In this document: positions 1 to 8,596 of the stretch, piece by piece
Numbering within the stretch: the first letter of the stretch is position 1
Layout of the letters: each line of letters begins with the position of its first letter
Origin: Streptomyces sp. NBC_01304
Lineage (GTDB): Bacteria; Actinomycetota; Actinomycetes; Streptomycetales; Streptomycetaceae
Direction of reading: 5' to 3'
Length of the DNA stretch: 64,000 nucleotides
Assembly: GCF_035975855.1 (NCBI RefSeq)
Contig: NZ_CP109055.1
Span: forward strand, 10,044,001 to 10,108,000
Notes under the pieces: generated by a model
Databases searched by the model: none
Told to the model about the DNA's origin: nothing
The model's input: the letters and a program-made list of their open reading frames with translations, nothing else
Position numbers and translations under genes: made by a program

Positions 1-2053
1 AGCATACGAAAATCTGGATCCCGAGAAAAGGTCATTGGATCCTTCTGATACATTGGATTTCCTGAAGGATACGCCCCAGGGTGTCTTTCAGATGCACGAA
101 TTCGTCACCGGGCCGTTCGGTCTACTCAACAGCAAGCAGTTGCGCTTCTTTCAGCCTCAGCGTCACGCCGGACTGCTGCACTGTGGGGATGTAAGTTGTC
201 ACGAAATCCACAATGTTGATTTCGCGACTGCATCAGAGGCGCCCATAAATAAGCATCGCGGTCAGGCAGTGCGTACCCTTCAAAGGGACAGTGAGATCCC
301 AAGTGCATGGGCATCGTTCATTTCAGACATTTTTTCTGAGACGGTACACCCTGCCCGGGATAATGTGAGTGAGACTCTGATACCCATTTTGGGCGACTGT
401 CTCACCGGAGTCGAAATTCGTGAACTAACGGCCTGGCTTCTGGATAATACGCAGGGAGATCTCCGCGCAGTTTGCGCTTCCCTCGGATTGCAGGGCCCTT
501 CAAAGAGCATAGTGGGTTCAATGGGGCGTGCCGAGCTCATGCAACTTTGTTTGACGATGAGCGACAGGGAAATAACGCAAGGGATTGACACCCTAGTCCA
601 CGAAAGTGTAGTCGAGATTCCAAGGACTGAGATTCGTCGACCGCCGATCAATGGCGATTCGGTCTTCGGCACCTTCCGGATGAGTGCGGAGATTGGAAAT
701 CACGGGGTCAGGATTCGCTCTGAAGCTATGCATCTAGCTCCCCTGCGGTTGCGAAATCTAGTCGAGCGCATGTATCGACTTTCGGACGAGGCCGATAGAG
801 ACGAGTTGGAGTGGCAGCTTCGGGCCGCTAGCGGTGAAACCCTGGAAGCTCGTCTTGAGAACTATCTCATGGACCACTCCCCGAAAACGGTAGTCCAGAA
901 TCTCGTACTGGCGCGAAAAAGCAACGTCATTACAGCTTGCGAGCTTCTTTCATTGCGCGAGGGCGCTCAGGAGAGTGAGGACTTCATCGCGCTTGTTCTC
1001 TGGAAGCTTGGTTTCGCCTCTGAAACCAGCGGGGATCCGCACGCCGACTTTTGGCGACATCATGAGGAGATGGAGAAAATGTCACGCATGGGGCCGGGCG
1101 GCCCCATGTCGCCATCCGTTGAAGAGATAAGAAAGGCGGCCGGCGCATACTTTCCGGCATTGGAGAACGTGCTGGAAGATGCCCTGTGTTTCTCGATCTG
1201 GGCCCTATCTCACGATCACGTGAACGATCGTAAACCATTCATATTCGAACCAAGTCGACAACTCGAAAAGTCTTTCGAGTGGCTTCAGGCTGCGGTATCC
1301 AGATCTGGCGATAGCGAACTGTTGTTCGGTGAAAAGAACACGCTGTACCCGCTATGTCGGGGCTTCCAGTGCTTGGCGTCGGAGCTAAAGAGGCTGGCCG
1401 CAGAACGAGATAACCACGTGCGCCCTGCGTCCGAGTTCCCTGATTGGGTAAGTCACCAATCTCTGCAGCGTTTTCCATTTGAGCACCTAATCCCGTTTCT
1501 TGACTTGACGGACGACTCTCGCGAGGCTGTTCTAGGGAATCTTCACGAGATCAGTCGCATGCTAGTTTCAGGGAAGGTTTGCGAAACCAGGAACGACCTG
1601 CTTCATGGCGGGCGGAAAGATATCAGCCTTGCCAATGTGCGAGCGAGCCTGAGCGCGATCCGGAGCGCAGTTCAACTCTTGGAGGACTGTGGATTCGCGC
1701 GCGTCACCTTTGCCACGTCGAACCGACGCTCCGACGGATACGGGAGGTCGATTACGACGCTCAGAAACATGCGTGGAGCAACGCTAGACATGCACAACCC
1801 TTCACCATTCAGCTGGTTGGGGCTTCCTAGTACTGGTGGCGAGGTGCATATAATGACAGCAGCCTGCTTTTCTGCGCCAAATGACTTTCTTCGGTTCCAG
1901 TCTGAAAGCAATTCTCCCTACACTGAAATGTGGGGAGATTTTCCGAAGAGGAAACCTCGTTCCCAAAGGGTGGGACACGCCCTTGAGGGGGTGACTGGCG
2001 CTGCCAGGGGGCAAGGGCTCTCCAACGAGCCCGGAAGTGGAACACTCTCCTAG
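1..2053 (+). CDS. Large HEPN-motif protein, 5' end outside window
   Basis: The frame is open to the left edge, so the true start is probably outside; a TTG at 35 is the first possible start inside and would give 672 aa. I do not recognise a full-length family. The last third is helical and holds R-N-D-L-L-H (codons 1589-1606, about residue 519 from the TTG), which fits the R-N-x3-H signature of HEPN ribonuclease or nucleotide-binding domains. About 120 further residues follow it, ending in a basic low-complexity tail. No membrane segment or signal peptide is seen. Base use is clearly less G/C-rich than in all genes to the right, which suggests horizontal acquisition. A role in RNA cleavage or defence is inference from the motif only. 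Confidence 0.6.
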   Translation, partial: AYENLDPEKRSLDPSDTLDFLKDTPQGVFQMHEFVTGPFGLLNSKQLRFFQPQRHAGLLHCGDVSCHEIHNVDFATASEAPINKHRGQAVRTLQRDSEIPSAWASFISDIFSETVHPARDNVSETLIPILGDCLTGVEIRELTAWLLDNTQGDLRAVCASLGLQGPSKSIVGSMGRAELMQLCLTMSDREITQGIDTLVHESVVEIPRTEIRRPPINGDSVFGTFRMSAEIGNHGVRIRSEAMHLAPLRLRNLVERMYRLSDEADRDELEWQLRAASGETLEARLENYLMDHSPKTVVQNLVLARKSNVITACELLSLREGAQESEDFIALVLWKLGFASETSGDPHADFWRHHEEMEKMSRMGPGGPMSPSVEEIRKAAGAYFPALENVLEDALCFSIWALSHDHVNDRKPFIFEPSRQLEKSFEWLQAAVSRSGDSELLFGEKNTLYPLCRGFQCLASELKRLAAERDNHVRPASEFPDWVSHQSLQRFPFEHLIPFLDLTDDSREAVLGNLHEISRMLVSGKVCETRNDLLHGGRKDISLANVRASLSAIRSAVQLLEDCGFARVTFATSNRRSDGYGRSITTLRNMRGATLDMHNPSPFSWLGLPSTGGEVHIMTAACFSAPNDFLRFQSESNSPYTEMWGDFPKRKPRSQRVGHALEGVTGAARGQGLSNEPGSGTLS

Positions 2054-2085
2054 ACCCGGCCACGGGCGGGTGGACGCAGCGTGGC

Positions 2086-2289
2086 GTGAGATCGTACGGC
2101 GCGCGTGGGGTGGTGCGAACTGAGCATCCTCACAGCCGAACCGTAGAACTCACGGGAGCGAAGGAACGTGCCTCTGTGCTGGCGCTCTTTGATCTCGACA
2201 ACACACTCTCGACCACCAGGGGGGTCTGGATACCTGGACCCATCGGTTCGCTCAAGCACGAGGCCTGGAGCGCGGGGCCGAAGCCGTGA
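2086..2289 (+). pseudogene. Possible HAD hydrolase N-terminal remnant
   Basis: A 67-codon frame contains A-L-F-D-L-D-N-T-L, the DxDxT motif I catalytic loop of HAD phosphatases (Asp nucleophile and Asp acid/base). After the motif the sequence loses any HAD character and stops. Intact HAD enzymes are about 200 aa or more, so this looks like a truncated leftover in the decayed strip between the HEPN gene and the tRNA fragment. A chance motif in non-coding DNA is possible. Confidence 0.3.
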
Positions 2290-2423
2290 AGCGTGAGCGG
2301 TCCTGCCCGTCGGATTTCGAGTATCTGCGGGACGAGCTGACCCTTTCGGAGTCGTCAGAGAAGCCATGGTGCGAGTACGTCGATGGCATCGCCCGTTCAG
2401 TTCGGTGTTTCCCGGGAACGTGA
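2286..2423 (+). CDS. Short unassigned ORF or remnant
   Basis: A GTG-started frame of 45 codons (first residues V-K-R-E-R-S-C-P) overlaps the end of the HAD-like fragment by 4 nt. It has plausible coding composition with acidic and aromatic residues but no recognised domain and no clear ribosome binding site. It may be the tail of the same broken gene in another frame. Confidence 0.2.
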   Translation: MKRERSCPSDFEYLRDELTLSESSEKPWCEYVDGIARSVRCFPGT

Positions 2424-2460
2424 AACCCTTATGGCGTTGCGTGCCCTGCTATTTCAGCCG

Positions 2461-2502
2461 TCAGGGTGGCGGGATTTGAACCCACGGCCTCTGCGTCCCG
2501 AA
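2461..2502 (-). tRNA. tRNA-Pro 3' fragment, probable attachment-site scar
   Basis: Read on the minus strand this is a tRNA 3' half: an anticodon-loop-like TTCGGGA (CGG anticodon, Pro), a variable region, a good T arm (GTGGG-TTCAAAT-CCCGC) and the acceptor 3' strand CACCCTGA. The 5' side does not supply a matching acceptor strand or anticodon stem, so it cannot be a working tRNA. Such 3' fragments are what site-specific elements leave at the far end after integrating into a tRNA gene; pSAM2-type elements of Streptomyces use a tRNA-Pro site. No integrase is visible in the window. Confidence 0.7.
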
Positions 2503-2550
2503 TGAGGTTCCGTTGGTAATTGGTACATCACCTAAGCTGCAGTGAGCGCG

Positions 2551-3783
2551 TCAATTCTCGAGAGCGACCACCGTCGACCCCGCGCTCGCGCGTTGCCGCG
2601 TCGTGTGGCCGATGAGTGCGGCGAGGCCGGCGAGGGCTGCGACGCTGGTGAGGGCGATGGGGAGGGTGAGCCAGTCGGCCATGAATCCGATGGCGGGTGG
2701 TCCGAGGAGCATGCCGCCGTAGCCGAGGGTGGAGGCGGTGGCGACGCCGCTGGGGCCGGCCAGGTGGCCGGCGCGTTCGACGGCTACGGGGAAGATGTTG
2801 GCGAGTCCGAGGCCTGTGATGGCGAAGCCGATGAGGGCGAGCCAGACGGTGGGGGCGAGGGCGCCGAGGAGCATGCCGGCGGCGGCCGTTGTGCCGCCCG
2901 CGACGAGGATCGGGGTCTGGCCCAGTCGTTCGAGCAGGGTGGTTCCGCTGAGGCGGCCGAGGGTCATGGCGAGGGCGAAGCAGGAGTAGCCGGCGGCTGC
3001 GATGCCTGGGTGGGCGTTGAGGTCTTGTTCGAGGTGGAGGGCGCCCCAGTCGGCGAGTGCTCCTTCGCCGAATGCGGTGCACAGGGCGATGAAGCCGAAG
3101 ACCATCACCAGTCGGCGGGTGCGGGAATCGAGGCGGTGCGGGGCCTTCCCTGTGGTGGGTCGGCCAGTTGGAGTTGCTGGGGGTGCGAGGCGCAGCAGGG
3201 CGCGTCCGGCAACGGCGGTGACGAGCAGGCCGATCACGGTGAGGCCGAGCAGGTGACGGGTGGGGGACAGGGAGCCGGCGATCAGCCCGCCGACTCCGGC
3301 GCCGACCATGCCGCCCAGGCTGAACGCGGCGTGGAAGCTGGGCATGATCGGGCGGCGCAGGGCAGCCACAAGGTCCACGGCGGCGCTGTTGAAGGCAACA
3401 TTTATGCCTCCGTAGGCTGAGCCGAATACCAACAGCACCGCGGCCAGTGCCGTCGCCGAGTGGGTGAGAGGCGGTAGGGCGACGCTCAGTGAGAGCAGTA
3501 CTCCACAGGCGACGGTGACGGGGTGGCTGCCGAAACGGCGGCACAGCCGTCCGGTGAGCGTCATTGTGATGACGGCGCCGACGGAGACGCCGAGCAGCGC
3601 GAGACCAAGGGTGCTGGACGAGGCGCCCGTCTGATCCTTGATCGCGGGGATGCGCACGACCCATCCGGCGAAGATGAACCCGTCCAGGGCGAAGAAGACC
3701 GTCAGGATGATACGCAGTCGCCGCAGGTCACGGGTCGGTGCGGTCCTTCGCGCAGACGCGGACACGGGAAGCGAGGCAGGCAT
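2551..3783 (-). CDS. MFS transporter (intact copy of a duplicated pair)
   Basis: 410 aa with about twelve hydrophobic segments and no large soluble domain. The N-terminal half carries the MFS A-type loop (G-R-L-C-R-R-F-G). Preceded by a good ribosome binding site (AGGAGAA, about 6 nt before ATG 3783). Its first 120 residues are closely similar to the truncated gene just upstream on the same strand, for example in V-F-F-A-L-D-G-F-I-F-A-G-W and P-L-T-H-S. Substrate unknown; it resembles small-molecule/drug:H+ antiporter-like members. Its stop lies about 50 nt from the tRNA-Pro fragment. Confidence 0.85.
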   Translation of the reverse strand: MPASLPVSASARRTAPTRDLRRLRIILTVFFALDGFIFAGWVVRIPAIKDQTGASSSTLGLALLGVSVGAVITMTLTGRLCRRFGSHPVTVACGVLLSLSVALPPLTHSATALAAVLLVFGSAYGGINVAFNSAAVDLVAALRRPIMPSFHAAFSLGGMVGAGVGGLIAGSLSPTRHLLGLTVIGLLVTAVAGRALLRLAPPATPTGRPTTGKAPHRLDSRTRRLVMVFGFIALCTAFGEGALADWGALHLEQDLNAHPGIAAAGYSCFALAMTLGRLSGTTLLERLGQTPILVAGGTTAAAGMLLGALAPTVWLALIGFAITGLGLANIFPVAVERAGHLAGPSGVATASTLGYGGMLLGPPAIGFMADWLTLPIALTSVAALAGLAALIGHTTRQRASAGSTVVALEN

Positions 3784-3811
3784 GAGAGTTCTCCTGGGTC
3801 GGTCGTGGCCG

Positions 3812-4288
3812 CTAGCGCGAAATCGGGGAAAGTCTTAGTGCCTGCCCCTTGTTGATCCCGCCGTACGCGGCACCGAACACCAGCAGCACCAGGCCGAGCG
3901 TGAGCGGCGAGTGCGTCAGCGGCGGCAGGGCGACACTCAGCGGCAGCAGGACCCCGCAGGCCACGGTCACCGTGTGGCTGCCGAAGCGCCCGCACAGGCG
4001 CCCGGTCAGCATCATCGTGATCACCGCACCGGCGGAGACACCGAGCAGGGCGAGCCCGAGAGCGCTGGCCGAGGCGCCCGTCTGTTCCTTGATCGCGGGA
4101 ATCCGGACGACCCAGCCCGCGAAGATGAATCCGTCGAGCGCGAAGAAGACGGTCAGGGCGGTGCGCAGGCGGGACAGGGAGGTCGAGGGCTTCGAGGGGG
4201 TGGTCGTGGGGTTGCCGGGGGCGGTGGTCCTGAGTTTGTTTAGTGGCGGCACAAAGTCAGGGTAGGGGGCTGGGGCGGGTGTCAGCAA
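3812..4288 (-). pseudogene. Truncated MFS transporter, tandem duplicate
   Basis: 158 codons equivalent to the N-terminal third of the neighbouring MFS gene. After a unique 35-residue leader the two copies match nearly residue for residue until Y-G-G-I-N, about four membrane segments in. This copy then runs into unrelated sequence (K-G-Q-A-L-R-L-S-P-I-S-R) and stops. A protein of this size cannot form an MFS channel, so it is probably non-functional. Tandem duplication followed by deletion of the 3' two thirds, or unequal crossing-over, explains the layout. Confidence 0.75.
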
Positions 4289-4380
4289 GGGCGTTCCCCA
4301 GTACGAGGGCGTTCCCTGGCAGGGGAGCCGAGCAGGCAGATGGGCGGCGCGTACCCGTGCCGCTCGGGCATGATGCCCTC

Positions 4381-5919
4381 ATGGTTTCGGGGGGAGAGCC
4401 TGAAGTGGTCGCTGCTGAGGGCCGGTTGATCGGCGGACGCTACCGGCTGGAGGGGCGGCTCGGCGCGGGCGGCATGGGCACGGTGTGGGCGGGACACGAT
4501 GTCCTCGTCGACCGGCAGGTCGCCGTGAAGGAGGCATTCGCCGGCGAGGAGCCCTCTCGCGTCGAGCGGATCCTGCGGGAGGCGCGCGCTGCCGCACGGG
4601 TGCGGCACCCGGCGGTCGTGACGGTGCACGACGTGGTGATCGAGGACGGTCGTCCCTGGATCGTCATGGAGCGGGTGCATGGTGAATCCCTCGCGACGCT
4701 GCTGGACCGGGAGACCGCCCTCGCCGAGCGCGACGCGGCTCGTATCGCCCTCCCGGTGGCCGAGGCGCTGGCCGCCGCGCACGCCGGTGGGGTACTGCAC
4801 CGCGATGTGAAGCCCGGCAACGTCCTGCTCGGCAGCGACGGCAGGGTGGTGCTCACCGACTTCGGCATCGCGTACATCGCGGGCGAGGAAACGCTCACGC
4901 GCGCGGGCGAGTTCGTCGGCTCGCTCGCGTATGCGGCCCCTGAGCGGATGGGCGGACGTCGGCCGGGGCCGGCCTCGGACCTGTGGTCGCTGGGCGTGCT
5001 GCTGTTCCAGATGGTGGAGGGCTGGTCTCCCTTCCAGCGGGTCTCCATGGAGGCGACGGTCGCCGCCGTCGTCACGGCGGAGCCGCCCTCGGTATTGCGG
5101 GCGGTCGAGTTGGGGCCGCTCATCGCCGAGCTGCTGGCGAAGGAGCCGGAGCAACGGCCGACGCCGGAGCGGGTGGCCGCTGTGCTGCGCGAAGTGGCAG
5201 GCCCGGAGGGCGTGTCGGGCGCGGCGCGGGAGCAACGGGCGGGCAGGGCGGAGGCCCCGACCGTGGAGCGCCGGAGGCTTCCCGCCCGGCGGCTGTGGCT
5301 GGCGGCCGCGGCGATCGCCGTGGCGCTGGCCCTCGTGCCGGTGGGGATCGCCGCCCTGAAGGACGAGCCCGGCTCTCCCACCCATGGAGGATCGTCCGGG
5401 CGGTCCCCGCGCCCTTCGGTCTCCTCGGATCCCGGGCCCACTGCCACCCCGCCCGCGGCGCAGAATGCCGGCAAGGGATATGTGCGCGTACAGGAGAAGT
5501 CATTCGCGGTCGACGTGCCGAAGGGGTGGAGCAGGCATGCCCGGAACGCCGACGGACAGTTCCGCTTCACCAAGGGCGACTACGAGTTGATCGTCGTGCC
5601 CGGGCGGGACCGCGCCGCAGACACGGCCGGTGACCCGATGACGTACCAGCGCGAGAGCGAACCGGAGTTGGCGCCCTTCCGCGATTCGACCTGGGCCACC
5701 TCCAGCGGCATGCGCAGTGCCAAGATCGGCGACACCGAGCGGGCCGACGGGCAGTTCACCTGGGCCACCGACACGGGAAGCCAGGTGTTCGTGAGCAACA
5801 GCGCCGTGCTCATCGGCGGCCGCTATCACCTGCTCCTTGTCATTGGCCCCGAGGAGGCAAGGGAGACGGTGACCCGTACCCAGAAGAAGGCCATGGAGTC
5901 GTACACCCCGGCGAAGTGA
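4381..5919 (+). CDS. Membrane-anchored serine/threonine protein kinase (PknB-type)
   Basis: 512 aa from ATG 4381; the frame extends upstream, but the kinase fold begins directly after this start. Glycine loop L-G-A-G-G-M-G-T at 27-34, ATP-binding Lys50, catalytic H140-R-D with N147, D160-F-G, and an activation segment ending in A-P-E. A Pro/Ala-rich linker leads to one transmembrane helix at about 303-325. The roughly 190-residue extracytoplasmic part has a Ser/Pro-rich stretch, then a mixed alpha/beta domain without PASTA repeats. Architecture is a cytoplasmic kinase with an external sensor of unknown ligand. A small ORF overlaps its stop. Confidence 0.93.
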   Translation: MVSGGEPEVVAAEGRLIGGRYRLEGRLGAGGMGTVWAGHDVLVDRQVAVKEAFAGEEPSRVERILREARAAARVRHPAVVTVHDVVIEDGRPWIVMERVHGESLATLLDRETALAERDAARIALPVAEALAAAHAGGVLHRDVKPGNVLLGSDGRVVLTDFGIAYIAGEETLTRAGEFVGSLAYAAPERMGGRRPGPASDLWSLGVLLFQMVEGWSPFQRVSMEATVAAVVTAEPPSVLRAVELGPLIAELLAKEPEQRPTPERVAAVLREVAGPEGVSGAAREQRAGRAEAPTVERRRLPARRLWLAAAAIAVALALVPVGIAALKDEPGSPTHGGSSGRSPRPSVSSDPGPTATPPAAQNAGKGYVRVQEKSFAVDVPKGWSRHARNADGQFRFTKGDYELIVVPGRDRAADTAGDPMTYQRESEPELAPFRDSTWATSSGMRSAKIGDTERADGQFTWATDTGSQVFVSNSAVLIGGRYHLLLVIGPEEARETVTRTQKKAMESYTPAK

Positions 5920-6170
5920 CGCGAAGGCAAGCGCCTGGATCCGCCCCGCAGGCAGCACGGCCCAGCTCGCGACCCGCACGATCAGGCGGTGCCGATCCCG
6001 ACGCGGAGTTCCATGCGCAGGCGGCGGCCAGCGCGTGCCTTGCCGCGATGCACACGGCGTTGGTGCGCTGGGCCGAGGAGGACGGACGGCCAGAGCTGCC
6101 CGACCTGATCGCCACGGCGCTCGCCGCCGCATTCGGTGGCGATGTCGTCGACGCCGGCCCGGACGCGTAA
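5916..6170 (+). CDS. Small ORF resembling a TetR C-terminal end
   Basis: A GTG start overlaps the kinase stop in a GTGA arrangement; 84 codons. The second half (H-T-A-L-V-R-W-A-E-E-D, then an A-L-A-A-A-F helix) looks like the last helices of a TetR-type ligand-binding domain. There is no HTH, so it is either a small helical protein translated with the kinase or a regulator remnant. No independent ribosome binding site is evident. Confidence 0.4.
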   Translation: MTRRQAPGSAPQAARPSSRPARSGGADPDAEFHAQAAASACLAAMHTALVRWAEEDGRPELPDLIATALAAAFGGDVVDAGPDA

Positions 6171-6180
6171 GGAATCGGCG

Positions 6181-6329
6181 GGCTGTGCGCCTGAGTTGGG
6201 TGGGCTGTGCATTTGAGCTGGATGGCTGTGCGCCCGAGTTCGGCGGGCTCTGCACCTGAGCTCGACGGCCGTGCACCTGAGCTCGGCGGGCTCTGCACCT
6301 GAACTCGACGGGCCGTGCGCCTGAGCAAG
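6181..6329. repeat. Tandem array, seven imperfect 21-22 bp units
   Basis: Seven consecutive units start with GGC(T/C)(G/C)TGC and contain (A/G)C(C/T)(C/T)GA(G/A)(C/T)T at fixed positions. Starts are at 6181, 6203, 6224, 6246, 6267, 6289 and 6311, and the last unit is degenerate. Unit length is not a multiple of three, so it is not an in-frame protein repeat. It fills most of the gap between the small ORF and the stop of the CPT-like gene, which faces it from the other strand. Confidence 0.8.
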
Positions 6330-6354
6330 CCCGATCAGCAGCCCGAGCGCTCGA

Positions 6355-6912
6355 TCACTTCACCAGCGCCGCGATGATCCGCGCACACTCCAGGGACTCC
6401 GTGTGCGTGGTGTCGACCTCCAGGTCGTAGGCCACACCCTGGTGGACCAGCTCCGCCTGCTTCGCCGCCATGCCCCCGACGCGGTCGCCCCGGGCGGTCT
6501 CGCGGCCCGCCGCGACCGCGCTCTCGCAGCGCACGCCGACCCACAGCACGCCCAGCCCGGCGAGGGCCCGCCGCCAGCGCTCCTGCGAGGCGGCCCCGCC
6601 CAGGAACACCTCGTCGACGATCACATGGGCGCCCGCGCGTGCCATCGCCGCGACCCCCGCGATCCAGGCCGCCTCCAGCTCGCGGAACTCGGGGCCGACG
6701 ACCACCTCGCCGTCCGCCGCGAAGTCGATGCCGCTGTCGGACGCCGTGAGGGATGCGGGCATCGCGTCGACGAAGGTGTCCGTGCCGAGTGCCAGCCAGG
6801 CGTCCGGCAGCACCGACTGCAGACAGCGGGCGATGCCCGACTTCCCCGAGCTGGAACCGCCGTTGAGCACGATCACCTGGGTGGACGTCGGAGCCGTCGT
6901 CGGATGCGTCAT
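6355..6912 (-). CDS. Chloramphenicol phosphotransferase-like P-loop kinase
   Basis: 185 aa. The Walker A motif G-G-S-S-S-G-K-S lies near the N-terminus after a short Thr-rich leader. A D-T-F motif follows about 25 residues later (D-T-F-V-D-A-M-P) and I-V-D-E-V-F is a candidate Walker B. Length and layout fit the CPT-like family, which phosphorylates the chloramphenicol C3 hydroxyl in the producer S. venezuelae; many homologues have unknown substrates. The start at 6912 overlaps the upstream epimerase stop by 4 nt, so the two are translationally coupled. Confidence 0.8.
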   Translation of the reverse strand: MTHPTTAPTSTQVIVLNGGSSSGKSGIARCLQSVLPDAWLALGTDTFVDAMPASLTASDSGIDFAADGEVVVGPEFRELEAAWIAGVAAMARAGAHVIVDEVFLGGAASQERWRRALAGLGVLWVGVRCESAVAAGRETARGDRVGGMAAKQAELVHQGVAYDLEVDTTHTESLECARIIAALVK

Positions 6913-7898
6913 CGCGCCACCGTATGCGAGGTGTGCGTTGCGCGGGCCGTCGACCCCAGCCCGGCCCGTACCTGCCGCACCAAGTCCGCGGCCGCACCCC
7001 GCCATTCGCCGTGCTCGAACGTGAAGCCCGCATCGAGCAGCCGGCCGGGCACGACCCGACGGCTCTTGAGCAGCAGCTCGGTGTCCGAGCGCAGGACGAA
7101 CGCGCCGATCTCGGCCATCCACTTGGTCGCGGGCAGCCCCAGCGGGACGCCCCACGCGCCCCGCAGCTCCCGCATGAAGGCGCGCTGCGGCAACGGAGCG
7201 GGGGCGGCCAGGTTCACCGGACCCGTCATGTCGGCCCGGTCCACCAAGAACTCCACGGCGCGTACGAAGTCCCGCTCGTGGATCCAGGACACGTACTGCC
7301 GGCCGCCCGCGACGGGCCCGCCGAGTCCGAGCCGGGCCATGCGCAGCAGCACGTCGAAGACGCCGCCGCGGTCGGGGGTCATCACCATCGCGGCGCGCAG
7401 CGCGACCTTGCGGGTGTGCGGGGTGGCGGCCTGCTCCTGGGCCCGTTCCCAGGCCTTGGCGATCTCCACGCTGAACGCCCAGTAGTCCGGGACGCCTGCC
7501 TCCGCGCCCCCGATGACGCCGTCGGCCTCGTCGTTCGGCCCATCGAAGCGGTGCTCGTAAATCGTGGCCGTGCTCATCTGCAGCCACACCCGCGGCGGCT
7601 GCGCGGCCGCCGCGATCGCCTCGCCCACGACCCGGGCGGAGTCGACCCGCGAGTACATCATGGCCTGCAGGTTGTCCGGGGTGTAGCGGCAACTGACGCT
7701 GCGCCCGGCCAGGTTGATCACGATGTCGCTGCCGTCGATCGCGGCGGCCCACGGGCCCAGCGTCTCGCCGTCCCAGGCGATCTCATGGGCCCGGGTGGGC
7801 CGCCGGGTCAGCACGACGACCTCGTGCCCGGCCGCGGTCAGGGCGCGGCGCAGGGCGGTGCCGACCTGGCCGGTGCCGCCGGGAATCACGTACTTCAT
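6909..7898 (-). CDS. TIGR01777-family NAD(P)-dependent epimerase (YfcH-like)
   Basis: 329 aa short-chain dehydrogenase-type protein. N-terminal Rossmann motif G-G-T-G-Q-V-G at 8-14, then I-N-L-A-G-R-S-V, a family hallmark, and a C-terminal DUF1731-like end ([21 protein letters not shown]). This family was once called cell-division inhibitor SulA-like, but the fold is that of a sugar-nucleotide epimerase and the substrate is unknown. First gene of a two-gene unit with the CPT-like kinase. Confidence 0.88.
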   Translation of the reverse strand: MKYVIPGGTGQVGTALRRALTAAGHEVVVLTRRPTRAHEIAWDGETLGPWAAAIDGSDIVINLAGRSVSCRYTPDNLQAMMYSRVDSARVVGEAIAAAAQPPRVWLQMSTATIYEHRFDGPNDEADGVIGGAEAGVPDYWAFSVEIAKAWERAQEQAATPHTRKVALRAAMVMTPDRGGVFDVLLRMARLGLGGPVAGGRQYVSWIHERDFVRAVEFLVDRADMTGPVNLAAPAPLPQRAFMRELRGAWGVPLGLPATKWMAEIGAFVLRSDTELLLKSRRVVPGRLLDAGFTFEHGEWRGAAADLVRQVRAGLGSTARATHTSHTVAR

Positions 7899-8144
7899 CG
7901 GGTCCCCCTTTGGTTACGCGGCGAGCCTAGCGCAGATTTGAACGTGTTCAATACGTGGGTCGGGCGGTGCCGAGCCCGCGTTCCGCACCGCCGCCGGAGC
8001 CTGCGCGATGCACTCGGGCGACCCACCGGCCCCGCCGCGGAGGCCACTGAGCTCCCCGATGCCCGGGTGCGAGAGGTATCGGCGGGCGAGCGGGTGAGGA
8101 ACCTCGGGCATGGAGCTGACCAGTACGTCCTTCCTGAGCTCCCG

Positions 8145-8520
8145 CTGCAGTGTCCGAAGGTGCTCGGCGCGGGCGCGGCCTTCGACCCGGATCCGCTCAC
8201 CGGGGACCCCGACGTCCTGACCGACGCCGCGCTGCGAGAGCGCAACAGCCCCATGTGGCTCGTCCGCAACACCCATACGAAGGCCGACCTGTTCCTCGGG
8301 ACCTCGCGGCAGGGCCCGGACAGGCCGGACGCCGACATCGAGGCGTTCGGCAAGGCCGTCGCGGGGACCGGTGTGACCGTCAAGACGTCGATCAAGCCGG
8401 ACGGCGGCCACAACTGGGAACACCTGGCGCAGCTTCTACCCCGAGGCGATCCCCTGGCTGAGCGGGCGGCTGACCATGCCCCGCCCGCGAGGCGCCGAAG
8501 TCCGGTTCGGGCGGCGCTGA
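8145..8520 (+). pseudogene. Frameshifted esterase (alpha/beta hydrolase) C-terminal fragment
   Basis: The frame starting near 8145 reads as the distal half of a secreted-type esterase, ending in S-I-K-P-D-G-G-H-N-W-E-H with the catalytic His. Coding sense then jumps frame near 8430. The continuation S-F-Y-P-E-A-I-P-W-L-S-G-R-L is the expected C-terminal helix in another frame and stops at 8518-8520. No N-terminal half with the nucleophile elbow is seen upstream. Both a 5' truncation and a frameshift argue for a dead gene. Confidence 0.65.
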
Positions 8521-8596
8521 TTGGCGGGGATGGGGGAGTGATCACTGCTGTCCGCCGGCGACGTACAGTGCGCCGGGGGATTGCGGCGCGCCCCGG

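Noticed and set aside
6181..6329. CRISPR array
   Set aside because: Units are contiguous 21-22 bp repeats without unique spacers and no cas genes are present.
6355..7752. Single long minus-strand gene over the CPT-like and epimerase genes
   Set aside because: The upstream part is Arg/Gly-rich shadow sequence; two separate genes with a 4-nt overlap explain the coding.
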